A DNA stretch of 39,415 nucleotides from a virus: IMG/VR virus record IMGVR_UViG_3300021090_000063, positions 1 through 39,415 of that record; one strand, written 5' to 3'. A program made the translations under genes and the position numbers. Under the pieces are notes generated by a model. That model searched no databases. It was not told the origin of the DNA and saw only the letters and a list, made by a program, of their open reading frames with translations. Positions within the stretch are counted from its first letter, which is position 1, and each line of letters begins with the position of its first letter. This document shows positions 15,931 through 24,187 of the stretch, piece by piece.

Positions 15931-17961
15931 TTATGGAACCCGCGACCGAACAGTTACCGACAGCGCCTGTTTGACCACCGTGATGGCCTGGATGGCTGTT
16001 TCGACAAACCCCGGCACACCGAGTTGGCTGCCGGCGGATACGCGATCCGCCTGTTCAAATATCGCCGCATTCGCGACGACTTCGGCCGCAAGCGCCGACA
16101 ACAGCCGGTCAACTTCCTCCAGCACCGTTACCGACACCGTCACCGGCGTTTCGGCCGCCGATAGCGCGCGGTCGTCCGTTTCTACGATCTGGGCGGAGGC
16201 CTGCGTCGTTACGGCGCCGGACGACGACGCGGTGTAATCCGGACCTTCGACCACAACGGCTGACGCTGCGACGAGCAGCTCCAGCATCGCGGACAAGGCC
16301 TCTGCTTGCTCGATCAGCGCGGCGATCGCCGTTGCTGGGACGGTACCCGCCGAGGGTGCGCTTTCAGCTTGTTCTACTACAATAGCCGCTGCTGCAGTCA
16401 CCTCTGTCGCGACCAACAACGCGCGATCTGGCTCTTCTGCGTAACTGACATTCAGGTCTGCAGAAGCGACGGACCCGGAAACCGACTCGACGGGGTCAGT
16501 CTGCTCATTGATCGATTCCGTAGCAGCTACAGTTGCCAACAACAACGCCGAAACGGCGTCATTCACTTCAACGAACAGTAAGGTCAAGACTACCGACGCT
16601 GCTGTCGCTGCCGCGATTGACTCGCTTTGCTCGTTGATCACAACAGCGGCGGCAGCCGGGTTCTGGTTAGCGCTGGTTAACGCGTCACTCTGCTCACTGA
16701 TGATCACCGAAACGTCGGTGTTGGCGGTCGACGCCACAGCACTTACCGTATTATCCGCCTGTTCTGTGACCTGCTGGTCCGCCGCAACAGCTTCGACGGC
16801 GACGACGGACAGCCCGTCTTCGATATCCCGAATCGCCGCTGCCGCGACTTCAGGTGTGGTAACACCCGAAGTAACCAGTTCAATTTGATCCAACAAGGCT
16901 GCGTCTACGTTGCTCGCCGGTGTCACCGACTGAGCGACAACGAGGTCGGCGACCTCGTTGATCGATATATCCGCAGCAACGGCTTCTACCGCCGTAATCG
17001 ATACCACATCCGGAACTTCGCTCAGACCGACCGACGCGGTCACCGGTGCGCCGGCTAGTGACGACACTTGATCGGCCGTCTCCACGACGCCGACGCTTAC
17101 GGCCACCGGAGTTGTTACTGCCGCCGCAATTGTGTCCGGGACCTCGCTCAACGCGGCGTCGACTCCGGCGCCGACTAGCGCTACTTCAGGAATCGGGCGG
17201 CGACGCCCCCAAAATTGCAGAGCCACGTTCGGCGTTCGACCAGGCCCATTGATACCGCGACGCGGTGGGACGTAGCCGGTTGATCCGCCGCCGCCCGCAT
17301 CTGTAAACGCAATCGCTACGATGCTCCACGATGCGGATGTGGCTAGTGTGCCGTCACCAACGATTGGCCCACCTGGGGCATCAATGCGTGAAAATGAATG
17401 CCCACCGATCGCGCTCGAATCCCATTCGTCAGTTGTGTCGTAACCTGCCCCGGGCGTGTTGGTGGTTCCTGCATAGTCTGCTACGGCGCAGATAGCGAGA
17501 TTTCCCGCATCGAAAGCCGCAGTTGTTGGCGTTGTTGACGGGCCTCCACCACCAACGGGGGCCGGCCAGTCTACTACTGTCGGCGTTGACCCGTCGAAGT
17601 TGAACCGACGCGCTTTGATACCGAAGTATGCGACGGTCTTAAGCGTTGTGTACGTCGCGTCCGTGTAGAATCGCGCCCTAATCACATTCGTCGCGTGCGC
17701 TGCCGACGACAGTACGTAAAAAATCTGTACGTCTTCGTCGTTCGCTGCGTCATGGGCCTTCCCCTTTGTTTCCCACGCCGTACCGTTAGCTGTGTCGTCA
17801 ACTTTGCAGAATGCGTTACTTCCGCCCTCCCATTTTACTTCTGCCGATAGCAATTGCTCTGCGGCTTGGTTGTACGCGGCCAACGACACCGAACTGTCGG
17901 GTACCCCTAATCCATCGAGGTAGTCCACCGGTGTTATCGCAGTGCCGCGTGTAAAGCTCAT
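15931..17961 (-). CDS. 676-aa virion-associated protein with ~18 tandem 21-residue repeats
   Basis: Residues 1-230 form a globular beta-rich domain (Trp/Phe/Gly-rich, including WETKGKAHDAANDEDVQIF). A glycine-rich linker and the basic patch PPRRGINGPGRTP follow. From about residue 265 to 655 come roughly 18 repeats of 20-23 residues, with hydrophobic alternation and an E-x-x-D core (SEVPDTIAA, VETADQVSS, SEVPDVVSI, NEVADLVVA, EQADRVSAG). Similar ExxD repeats are common in metagenomic phage proteins and suggest a beta-solenoid or fibre. The start overlaps the previous stop by one base (TAATG). Its position among head genes suggests a head fibre or accessory adhesin; function unproven. Confidence 0.75.
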   Translation of the reverse strand: MSFTRGTAITPVDYLDGLGVPDSSVSLAAYNQAAEQLLSAEVKWEGGSNAFCKVDDTANGTAWETKGKAHDAANDEDVQIFYVLSSAAHATNVIRARFYTDATYTTLKTVAYFGIKARRFNFDGSTPTVVDWPAPVGGGGPSTTPTTAAFDAGNLAICAVADYAGTTNTPGAGYDTTDEWDSSAIGGHSFSRIDAPGGPIVGDGTLATSASWSIVAIAFTDAGGGGSTGYVPPRRGINGPGRTPNVALQFWGRRRPIPEVALVGAGVDAALSEVPDTIAAAVTTPVAVSVGVVETADQVSSLAGAPVTASVGLSEVPDVVSITAVEAVAADISINEVADLVVAQSVTPASNVDAALLDQIELVTSGVTTPEVAAAAIRDIEDGLSVVAVEAVAADQQVTEQADNTVSAVASTANTDVSVIISEQSDALTSANQNPAAAAVVINEQSESIAAATAASVVLTLLFVEVNDAVSALLLATVAATESINEQTDPVESVSGSVASADLNVSYAEEPDRALLVATEVTAAAAIVVEQAESAPSAGTVPATAIAALIEQAEALSAMLELLVAASAVVVEGPDYTASSSGAVTTQASAQIVETDDRALSAAETPVTVSVTVLEEVDRLLSALAAEVVANAAIFEQADRVSAGSQLGVPGFVETAIQAITVVKQALSVTVRSRVP

Positions 17962-18659
17962 TAGATCGGCCCTGCGATTATTGATCGAAAGCCCAGCCCG
18001 GCCAACGAGGCACCGGTTCGCGGGAATGACTCAAGCCCGGGTCTACCCCCTGGCGATACTAACGAGATGCGTTCGGCAGAACTGTCCGTGTACTGACAGA
18101 TCAGCGTCTGAGATCCCGCAACTGGCGTCTGATAAAAACTAATTGTGTTGCCAACTACCTCGGCGCGCAGTATCTGCCCGCTTTCGTACGGCACAAAGCC
18201 AAGATCTGTTGTGCTGAGCTGCTCGACGCTATAGCTTGCGCCGTTCCATCTCGCAATTGCTGGACCGGATGTAGGGTTTGAATAACACTCGTATGCGTAA
18301 CAACTGCCCGATGCGAGTGTGCATCTGAGCATAAATCCGAGTTCGTGATTGATGCCGCCACCACTCGGATCATAGGTGAGCTGTATCTCTCCTTCGATAT
18401 ACTGATCTTCCGTGAACGTAACGCCCGTTACCCCCGTGAGCACCGCCACCGCATCGTTATTTACAACGTCGCTGACGGTCGCTGCGGCATATGCAATCCC
18501 GCTTCCAGTGCGGAAATCTAAATACTGACCCGAACTGGCCGCATCTCCGCTGGCCCACATCCCACCCTCGCTGATTGGACTTTCAGTGAGGTCAAAATTG
18601 GTTGAATATGAATTTCCTACAGCCGCGACTTGTTGCAGACCACGTCGCTGCCTTGCCAT
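17961..18659 (-). CDS. lectin-like (jelly-roll) virion-associated protein
   Basis: The product begins MARQRRGLQQVAAVGNSYST and continues NFDLTESPISEGGMWASGD. It has an overall pattern of a concanavalin/LamG-type beta jelly roll: FDLTESPISEGGMW, QYIEGEIQLTY, GFMLRCTLASGSCYAYECY, and GQILRAEVVGNTISFY. Such domains bind glycans or decorate virions. ATG 18659 is used; a GTG at 18677 directly after the upstream stop is an alternative with a GGAAAA-like site. The very long ORF extension to 18857 overlaps the preceding gene and is not used. It forms a tight operon with the repeat protein and the beta-rich protein. Confidence 0.72.
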   Translation of the reverse strand: MARQRRGLQQVAAVGNSYSTNFDLTESPISEGGMWASGDAASSGQYLDFRTGSGIAYAAATVSDVVNNDAVAVLTGVTGVTFTEDQYIEGEIQLTYDPSGGGINHELGFMLRCTLASGSCYAYECYSNPTSGPAIARWNGASYSVEQLSTTDLGFVPYESGQILRAEVVGNTISFYQTPVAGSQTLICQYTDSSAERISLVSPGGRPGLESFPRTGASLAGLGFRSIIAGPI

Positions 18660-18678
18660 GTACGAGCGTAAGCGCACA

Positions 18679-19224
18679 TCAATTTTCCAGCGCCCAGCCG
18701 AACATGTCGCAGCGGATGCTGTTCGATGCGCTGGCCACGGACCACGTTGCAAACAGATCCACCGTGTTATTCGACAAAGAGTTGTCGAACGAGGTGCCGA
18801 CAGCGGGGGACGACGTAGGCAACAGCATGATCGGTGTGGTAGCAGACAACGCTGCACTAAGCAGCCTACCGATCCCGATGACGTTGCTATTCACGCCGGT
18901 CGCAATCGTGCGCACGATCAGATCGAGTTCCAGCCACCAGGATAAGTTAGACGCAGAGGTCGCGAGCGTGCCCGACGCGCCACCGTTGAACACCACCACA
19001 GAACCGAAACGCAAATCTAACGTTAGCGTCCCGGGCGTTGCGGCGGCGCTGCTCATGCGTCCGCCAGCGAACACTTTTAGCTTGATGCCAGAGTTCAGAT
19101 CTGTATTCGGCGCAAGGTTAACCTTGGCCTGTGTCGGAAGCAGCGACGTGGCGGTCGTCGTGTTGGTTAACGCCGGGCCGTCTACCTGCTGGATGATGAG
19201 GGGTGCACCCCAGATGTTACGCAT
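18679..19224 (-). CDS. beta-rich virion-associated protein, 181 aa
   Basis: The product (MRNIWGAPLIIQQVDGPALT...) is rich in Thr/Ser/Ala with alternating hydrophobic residues, as in viral beta-sandwich proteins. It has LRFGSVVVFNGGASGTLATS and WWLELDLIVRTIATG. It overlaps the 60-aa gene by 8 nt and has GAGAG upstream. I recognise the style (phage structural), not a named family. Co-transcription with the lectin-like gene suggests both are on the virion. Confidence 0.7.
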   Translation of the reverse strand: MRNIWGAPLIIQQVDGPALTNTTTATSLLPTQAKVNLAPNTDLNSGIKLKVFAGGRMSSAAATPGTLTLDLRFGSVVVFNGGASGTLATSASNLSWWLELDLIVRTIATGVNSNVIGIGRLLSAALSATTPIMLLPTSSPAVGTSFDNSLSNNTVDLFATWSVASASNSIRCDMFGWALEN

Positions 19225-19399
19225 GGTTCTCTCGCTTCAAAGTGTTTTGGTGTCCGAGCTTCCTGCCGCTGTCGATCAAACGTCGGATGGCCGCGGCGTG
19301 TTCAAGTGTTACCATCGCTTTTTCCGTTTCGAGCAACGGGGCATCGACGTTATGCCGCCAACGCTTGGCGAACCCGGTCTTAGTCAGCCGGGGTTTCAT
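19217..19399 (-). CDS. small basic protein, 60 aa
   Basis: MKPRLTKTGFAKRWRHNVDA and onward, strongly basic with a helical C-terminal half (TEKAMVTLEHAAAIRRLIDS). It begins in a 4-nt overlap with the exported polyserine protein and ends in an 8-nt overlap with the next gene, so its boundaries are those of a real operon member. No family recognised. Confidence 0.65.
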   Translation of the reverse strand: MKPRLTKTGFAKRWRHNVDAPLLETEKAMVTLEHAAAIRRLIDSGRKLGHQNTLKRENHA

Positions 19400-20244
19400 A
19401 GCGCCTTGCTCGCTGCGTTTGTCTTGCTACCCTCGCCGCTCGATGCGCTGATCGACGAAAGAGCGAAGAACCAAGTTTGGCCCGTTGCGAGCCCTGGCAC
19501 GGTGTATGTGGCGACCAGCCCGATAGGTGTCGCACTGGTTAGCGCGCTGGGGCTGGTGCCGTAGTACAGTTTGTACCCGGTGAGATCAGTCAACGCCGAA
19601 CCGTCGGTGTTCAGGGTTGGCGCTGTCCACGTAAGCTGCACGCTGTCCGTCGCGGCGCTTGAACTGGACGACGAACTACTGCTACTCGATGCGCTCGATG
19701 TAGAGCTACTTGAGCTGCTTGAACTGCTTGAACCACTTTGAATCTGGCACGTTTTTGTTGCGCCAGGAGCCGGGTCAGTAAAATTTATCGTGTCGCATTG
19801 GGTGCCATCGATAAAGTTGCGCACGTCCCATCGAACATCAACGCCGAACCTAATGGTTTTCAAACCAACAGCGGGACAGCGCTGCCCATAGTTCGCGCAG
19901 TGCGTCCAACCGGATGGGGTCGAGCTGGATGCGCTGCTACTTGAGCTGGAAGTGCTCGATGAGCTGCTGGAGCTGGACGAACTCGCCGGCACAAACTTGA
20001 CGACGGATTTCAACGAGTCCCGGCATTCGTAAGTGATCGAGCCGCTGACTTTCGTTGCGCCGGTTAAAACTTTGTCCGCCTCCTTTGCCGTTGTACACGC
20101 CGACACCGATGCGTAAGTGCCGATCGGCGAACCGCTCTTGTACAGCGTGATTGTGCGCGTGTCGGTTTGAGTACCCACTGCGGCGAACACTACCGACGAA
20201 GCACCTAGCGCTAACAGCAAGGTACCGACGAAATACTTTTTCAT
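19396..20244 (-). CDS. exported polyserine-linker protein with FN3 domain
   Basis: The 282-aa product has a clear Sec signal peptide (MKKYFVGTLLLALGASSVVF, likely cut near residue 22). After a short Cys-containing domain come a polyserine linker (about 88-109), a small disulphide module (about 112-168, pattern W..CA..G..C......IRFG...W......C....F.DP..G..K.C), a second polyserine linker (about 170-197) and a fibronectin type III domain (about 201-282). Polyserine linkers and such modules occur in secreted carbohydrate-active enzymes of Cellvibrio-like bacteria. No catalytic domain is present. A signal peptide in a head-gene operon is unusual for a virion protein, so it may act at the host surface. 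Confidence 0.78.
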   Translation of the reverse strand: MKKYFVGTLLLALGASSVVFAAVGTQTDTRTITLYKSGSPIGTYASVSACTTAKEADKVLTGATKVSGSITYECRDSLKSVVKFVPASSSSSSSSSSTSSSSSSASSSTPSGWTHCANYGQRCPAVGLKTIRFGVDVRWDVRNFIDGTQCDTINFTDPAPGATKTCQIQSGSSSSSSSSSSTSSASSSSSSSSSSSAATDSVQLTWTAPTLNTDGSALTDLTGYKLYYGTSPSALTSATPIGLVATYTVPGLATGQTWFFALSSISASSGEGSKTNAASKAL

Positions 20245-20283
20245 TTCAATTCACCTGGCGCAAACGCCGATGCGGGACCGAAA

Positions 20284-20463
20284 CTACTCGTCGAACGCGG
20301 CTACTTTCTTCGAGATCCGTTCATCGATCGCGGCTTTCTCCGCCTGCACCTTCTCGATAACTTTATCGAGCGCAGCCTTGACGACGACCGAATCTGCGTC
20401 GTCGTGTCGCGAGATAGAGAGGATCGCTTGGTCTGCGATCACGAGCTTTTGCGAGATATTCAT
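20284..20463 (-). CDS. small helical protein, 59 aa
   Basis: Starts at ATG 20463 and shares one base with the stop of the 199-aa gene (TAATG), then reads MNISQKLVIADQAILSISRH and ends ISKKVAAFDE. It is strongly charged with predicted helices (LDKVIEKVQAEKAAIDERIS). The overlap and coding character support a real gene. No family recognised; a small coiled-coil structural or regulatory protein is possible. Confidence 0.68.
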   Translation of the reverse strand: MNISQKLVIADQAILSISRHDDADSVVVKAALDKVIEKVQAEKAAIDERISKKVAAFDE

Positions 20464-21062
20464 TAGGCGTTACCTGCGGTGCGGGTGTATGAGTTCACGG
20501 TCCAAGCCTGCGAGATGGCCGCTACGACGTTGTCCATCGTCATGTCGCCGCCAAAGGTGATCGACGCGGCGGACGCGACGCCTGCGGTGCTGGTGTGGCT
20601 CAACGTCACCGTGGTGCCGGTAACCGCTACAACCGTAGCGCCCACAGGAACGCCGGTGCCTGACACGTTCATGCCAACGACGACGCCAGTAGTGGCCGCG
20701 AAGTTCAGGACGTTGCCGTTGGCCGCCGTAAGCGCGTTGGTCGCGATCACATACTGCTGAGTAACCAAACCCTGCTCGTGGCATGTGGTGTTGGTGGAAT
20801 CCATGATCCGGTAGTAACCAACGGTACCGGCTGCGTCGTACGTACCTGTCCAAGTGCCAGCTTTCGCCTTCGCGCCGGATGAAGCAGCAGCCAGCCAGTC
20901 GGACGGCAGCGCCTGCGAGTCCAGCAAAGTGCCCGTGGCCGCTGCTGCGCAGTTGGCGGGCATAGACCCAGTGCGGAACTGCAAGAGAGGGGCGGTGCTG
21001 ATGACAGTCTCAATGGCATCGAGACGCCCGTTGTTGACGGCTACGCTGTTCTGGACGGTCAT
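20463..21062 (-). CDS. phage protein of unknown function, 199 aa
   Basis: MTVQNSVAVNNGRLDAIETV and onward. The first ~100 residues carry LQFRTGSMPANCAAAATGTL and WTGTYDAAGTVGYYRIMDST, a pattern seen in small virion proteins near terminase and portal genes. Residues ~110-165 look like a short beta-repeat insertion (NVSGTGVPVGATVVAVTGTT) found in many phage structural proteins. GGAG precedes the ATG by seven bases. It directly follows the large terminase gene. Probably part of the virion; no catalytic motif. Confidence 0.68.
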   Translation of the reverse strand: MTVQNSVAVNNGRLDAIETVISTAPLLQFRTGSMPANCAAAATGTLLDSQALPSDWLAAASSGAKAKAGTWTGTYDAAGTVGYYRIMDSTNTTCHEQGLVTQQYVIATNALTAANGNVLNFAATTGVVVGMNVSGTGVPVGATVVAVTGTTVTLSHTSTAGVASAASITFGGDMTMDNVVAAISQAWTVNSYTRTAGNA

Positions 21063-21078
21063 GGGTGAATCTCCGAAG

Positions 21079-23160
21079 TCAAGCCAGTTGGGATGCGAGT
21101 TTCGCTAGATCGTATCCACTTTTAGTTGACGGCTCAAATTTAAGTTGATTCGAGGACGCAGCAATAACCAGATCGTTCTTGTCCCAGACGTCGGCCCAGC
21201 GCGGAGGTCTCGACCAATCGAATTGCTCTAGTCTTAGGTTCGTACAAATTCCTACGCAGTACGTAAATAAGTCCCATGATTCGTTTCTGTAGCCTTTAAG
21301 GTTCTCCCAGCCTTTCGATGTTCTGCGCTCCACAGTCAGCTCGGTATACACCTCGTCGGGCAACCAGTCGGCGAAGTGGATCAGCCCGCCGTGCGCTTCT
21401 TTTCGATCAAGCATCGCGTTGACGCGGTCCTTCAACACGTTCACATTGAGCAGCAACACAGGTACTTCGCCGCGGTTCACTGCCGTCTGTCCTTTCCCCA
21501 TGGCGCTGTCGACGTAGCTGATCCGCGTACGCGGAGATCCGACGACGTGATCGCCTTTGATGAGCACGAACCGTTTGTGGTGTCCTCTCTCTTCGTCGCG
21601 GAGCTTCTGCCAAAAGGCATACGCGTTACTGGTCACGCCGGCTCTACCACCCGAGTCACACCCCACGAGCTTCATCTGCATCCGGCGTCCGGAGCCGTCA
21701 GCAAGGGGGTACGTCTTCTCAATCACTTGCTCGACCAGGAGATCCCAATCCTCCAGATTCGTCGCCGGCTTAACCCAAAGCGTGTCGCCATCCTCGTCTT
21801 TGCGCACCGACTTACGGATCGAGAAGCGATCAATCAGCCACAGGTCCATGCCAATACCGACGCCAAAGACTTGCACGACCCACTGGTTCTTTTGAACGTC
21901 GCACGTAGCGACCAAAAAGCGCACGCCTTCGGGAACCTCGTGCTCACCCATTGGCTCAGCGCGTGCCTTGATGTCTTCTGGTAGGCGCTCAACCTCGGTC
22001 CCACGCATGCGATACGGGTGGCCTTGATCGGTGTTGACTGTGGTTTTCAGCGCCTCTTGCGAACCGGTGCGTTCGTATTCTTCTTCGGCCTGCAGGTGCT
22101 TCAGCACAAGATCCTTCCACGTAGCAAACGCGGCAGCCGTACCTTTGAGCCAGAAGGACGCGATGTTGCTGCGCATCGGGTTGCCGAACATAAATCCGTC
22201 ACGATCGAGTCGCATGCCGTCTGGAACCCACACACCGGCTAAGTTCAGGTCGTACTTACGGGCGTGCTGTATTTGGTGCTCGCACTTCGGACACACCATG
22301 TACGCCATCTCAGCCGCTTCAACGAAGTCACGGGTGTCTGGCCATGCGAGTAGATTGAAATCGCCTTCAAAGAAGTCGTGACACCTCGGGCACGGCCAAT
22401 AAAGCCGACGACGATCACCTCGATTATAGAGCGATGCGATGCCCTTGCACGGCGGGGCTTCGTGCAGTGTGCGCGCCATGTACTTGGGGTCGTCTACCAC
22501 ATGCCCTGGCGACGACTCGGCGAGGTTCATGCCGAATGAACCGAACGTCGTGTTTCGTTTCCCGGCCAGGTCGAACACTGAACCTTCGCCGTCGATGTCT
22601 TCGGGCATGCGGTCCAGGTCGGTCTCTGCTGTTCTGGGTACCGGGCGCCCCGAGAGTTCGTTGATCGCCGGCCACGCCATCGTCAGCAGCATGCCGTTGG
22701 AGTAGGCCTTGTTGAACACACTGTCGCTATCACGCCGCCTTATCAATTTCTCCTTCAGCGCAGGACTGTGCCTGTGCATCGGGTTGATGCGCCGGCGTGT
22801 GAAGTCGGCTGCTGCGGCTTGCGACTTCTCGACGATGAGCATGTCGGCCGGGTCGCACATGACGCTGTAGCAGATCCAGTTCAACAGCAGCGCGTCACTT
22901 TTCCCACTCTGAGCCGGACCCATGAAAACGACCGCCGAGAAGTCCCGGCTTGTCAGGCAGTCCATGGGGTCGATCATGTACGGAGTCGTTTCATTCAGCC
23001 ACGGACCCTCGTATCCGCCGCCGGAGTTCTTCAGGATGCGATACTTTGCGGCGGCTTGACTGACCGACAGACGCTCTGGCGGTAGCAGCCCCGCCGCGCT
23101 GTCCACGACGATGTCAAAGACCGTCTGGAACTTCAGCTTCGATCTGTCTACTTGGAGCAT
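21079..23160 (-). CDS. terminase large subunit, GpA family
   Basis: The protein has an N-terminal ATPase domain with Walker A GPAQSGKSD (about residues 80-88), followed by DMLIVEKSQAAAADFTRRRI and TDLDRMPEDIDGEGS. A zinc-like four-cysteine region follows (CPRCHDF...VCPKCEHQI), then a nuclease domain with LVGCDSGGRAGVTSNAYAFW. This is the lambda gpA family, which packages DNA and cuts cos. ATG 23160 (MLQVDRSKLKF) is preferred over the upstream ATG 23208; it still overlaps the small subunit gene by 47 nt. Two copies of the dispersed 15-bp motif lie in its last 25 codons. Confidence 0.93.
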   Translation of the reverse strand: MLQVDRSKLKFQTVFDIVVDSAAGLLPPERLSVSQAAAKYRILKNSGGGYEGPWLNETTPYMIDPMDCLTSRDFSAVVFMGPAQSGKSDALLLNWICYSVMCDPADMLIVEKSQAAAADFTRRRINPMHRHSPALKEKLIRRRDSDSVFNKAYSNGMLLTMAWPAINELSGRPVPRTAETDLDRMPEDIDGEGSVFDLAGKRNTTFGSFGMNLAESSPGHVVDDPKYMARTLHEAPPCKGIASLYNRGDRRRLYWPCPRCHDFFEGDFNLLAWPDTRDFVEAAEMAYMVCPKCEHQIQHARKYDLNLAGVWVPDGMRLDRDGFMFGNPMRSNIASFWLKGTAAAFATWKDLVLKHLQAEEEYERTGSQEALKTTVNTDQGHPYRMRGTEVERLPEDIKARAEPMGEHEVPEGVRFLVATCDVQKNQWVVQVFGVGIGMDLWLIDRFSIRKSVRKDEDGDTLWVKPATNLEDWDLLVEQVIEKTYPLADGSGRRMQMKLVGCDSGGRAGVTSNAYAFWQKLRDEERGHHKRFVLIKGDHVVGSPRTRISYVDSAMGKGQTAVNRGEVPVLLLNVNVLKDRVNAMLDRKEAHGGLIHFADWLPDEVYTELTVERRTSKGWENLKGYRNESWDLFTYCVGICTNLRLEQFDWSRPPRWADVWDKNDLVIAASSNQLKFEPSTKSGYDLAKLASQLA
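21115..21129. promoter_or_regulatory. 15-bp operator-like motif, site 4
   Basis: TCCACTTTTAGTTGA, two differences from the best copies, inside the last codons of the terminase gene. Confidence 0.55.
21134..21148. promoter_or_regulatory. 15-bp operator-like motif, site 5
   Basis: TCAAATTTAAGTTGA, three differences, 19 bp from site 4 centre to centre. The tandem spacing of nearly two helical turns would suit cooperative binding by two dimers. Confidence 0.45.
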
Positions 23161-23665
23161 GTTTTGCGTCTTCGACAAGTGCGCGATGCAGGTCCAGCAA
23201 CGCCGCATCCGACATTTTGGTGATGATCCGTCGCTGGTCTTCCGTCAGCGAGGTTTGGCGTTCAATGTTGTCCGCCCAGAGGCGAATAGAGGACTTCAGC
23301 GACTTGAATGCCTCGCCCAGCGCGAGCTGCACTTCTTCGGTGGACCAGAGGGTCCCTTGCGTCAATTCGTACTGCTGGCGCTGCCTCTGCGCGGCCCAGA
23401 ACTCTTTCTGCAGGTAGGGCGGTAGGTCGTTGGGTCGGAGCTTCTTGATCCACGCCTCGATGTCCACGACCGGGTCGACGAGGTACTTGGCCGCCTCGCC
23501 GATCGGGAACACCGGGTAACCTGCGCGCATGCCGCTGGGTTCGACTTCGCGAATCAGTTCAGCTACTCGGCGTTTGTCCTTACAAAATAGCAAGGCCAAC
23601 TCTGAGATGCTGGCGCCGTCATAGATCGTCGATTTTTCTTCTTCGCTACGCTCATGGCCGGCCAT
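23114..23665 (-). CDS. terminase small subunit, DUF1441/Nu1-like
   Basis: The 183-aa product carries an N-terminal winged-HTH-like part (ASISELALLFCKDKRRVAEL, IREVEPSGMRAGYPVFPIGE) and AAKYLVDP, followed by PYLQKEFWAAQRQRQQYELT and a helical C-terminus. This is the DUF1441 pattern, which is the small terminase of lambda-like packaging modules; it binds cos and recruits gpA. GAGAGG precedes ATG 23665. It overlaps the upstream 72-aa gene by 14 nt and the large subunit by 47 nt. Confidence 0.85.
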   Translation of the reverse strand: MAGHERSEEEKSTIYDGASISELALLFCKDKRRVAELIREVEPSGMRAGYPVFPIGEAAKYLVDPVVDIEAWIKKLRPNDLPPYLQKEFWAAQRQRQQYELTQGTLWSTEEVQLALGEAFKSLKSSIRLWADNIERQTSLTEDQRRIITKMSDAALLDLHRALVEDAKHAPSRQIEAEVPDGL

Positions 23666-23870
23666 TGGTCAGCCTCTCACGGACGATCTCGTGCAGGGTC
23701 TCGAAGGGCAAGCGTCGCAGCGTCTCGATGTGCAGCGACAGGTAATCCGGGAGCGCTTTGTCCTGGTGTCGGTAGCCCGCGTACGAGCTGTACGACATAC
23801 CCAAGATTCGACAGACCTCGGTTGGCGTTCGTATCAGGTGTAACTCAAAATCAACGAGCATCTGGTTCAT
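23652..23870 (-). CDS. small helix-turn-helix-like protein, 72 aa
   Basis: MNQMLVDFELHLIRTPTEVC and onward, with RILGMSYSSYAGYRHQDKAL resembling a helix-turn-helix recognition region. It is the first gene of the late operon, next to the attP region, with GAGG five bases before the ATG. It could be a late regulator or a packaging accessory protein. I know small proteins like it in other phages but no proven function. Confidence 0.7.
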   Translation of the reverse strand: MNQMLVDFELHLIRTPTEVCRILGMSYSSYAGYRHQDKALPDYLSLHIETLRRLPFETLHEIVRERLTNGRP

Positions 23871-23969
23871 ACGAACCTCGTAGTGAATTCCTGGGTAGTG
23901 TAGCTATCTGTTACCCTGCGTCGCCACCGAAAAGAAGTGGCTTTAGGTGGGCGAAAATGGCTGATTATG

Positions 23970-23989
23970 TGTTACCAATTTTGTTACCA
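23970..23989. repeat. paired direct repeat TGTTACCA, left arm
   Basis: TGTTACCA at 23970-23977 and 23982-23989, separated by 4 bp, so 12 bp apart start to start. A lone TGTTACC lies at 23909-23915 and inverted GTAACA at 24027-24032. Likely integrase arm-type sites. Confidence 0.65.
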
Positions 23990-24160
23990 GAAAAATTGAT
24001 GAAAAATAAACCAATAGAATCAACGAGTAACAAGTTCGTTTTTCCGATTAGAGTTTACTGGGAGGACACGGATTCAGTGAAATCAAGCACATAAAGTCGT
24101 ATTTCCTCGAACAAATAGCGAGCAAAAGTAACAGAAAATCACTATTATCAACTTTAAGTC

Positions 24161-24180
24161 TGTTACCAAACGTGTTACCA
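24161..24180. repeat. paired direct repeat TGTTACCA, right arm
   Basis: TGTTACCA at 24161-24168 and 24173-24180 with exactly the same 12-bp register as the left pair, ending 7 bp before the integrase ATG. Inverted GTAACA lies at 24128-24133. Likely arm-type sites; binding here could also autoregulate int. Confidence 0.65.
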
Positions 24181-24187
24181 GGAATTC

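Larger units (their letters stand above)
23871..24187. other. AT-rich intergenic region with candidate attP
   Basis: This 317-bp region separates the late operon from the integrase gene. It is clearly more AT-rich than its flanks. A 31-codon plus-strand frame (ATG at 23999 to stop at 24094) reads MKNKPIESTSNKFVFPIRVY and then WEDTDSVKSST. The KFVFPIRVYWEDTD part resembles the conserved N-terminus of YbgC thioesterases. It is flanked on both sides by pairs of TGTTACCA repeats, described separately. This is the layout of a phage attachment site, with the core probably within about 24034-24078. It also must contain the promoters for int (plus) and the late or packaging genes (minus), which I cannot place confidently. 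Confidence 0.68.

Noticed and set aside
18660-18857. N-terminal extension of the lectin-like protein to 298 aa
   Set aside because: The extension lies inside the preceding gene in another frame and is Cys/Arg-rich nonsense; a start at 18659 or 18677 fits the operon.
24148-24162. TCAACTTTAAGTCTG near int as another operator copy
   Set aside because: Five differences from the best copies; one such match near an AT-rich region is expected by chance.
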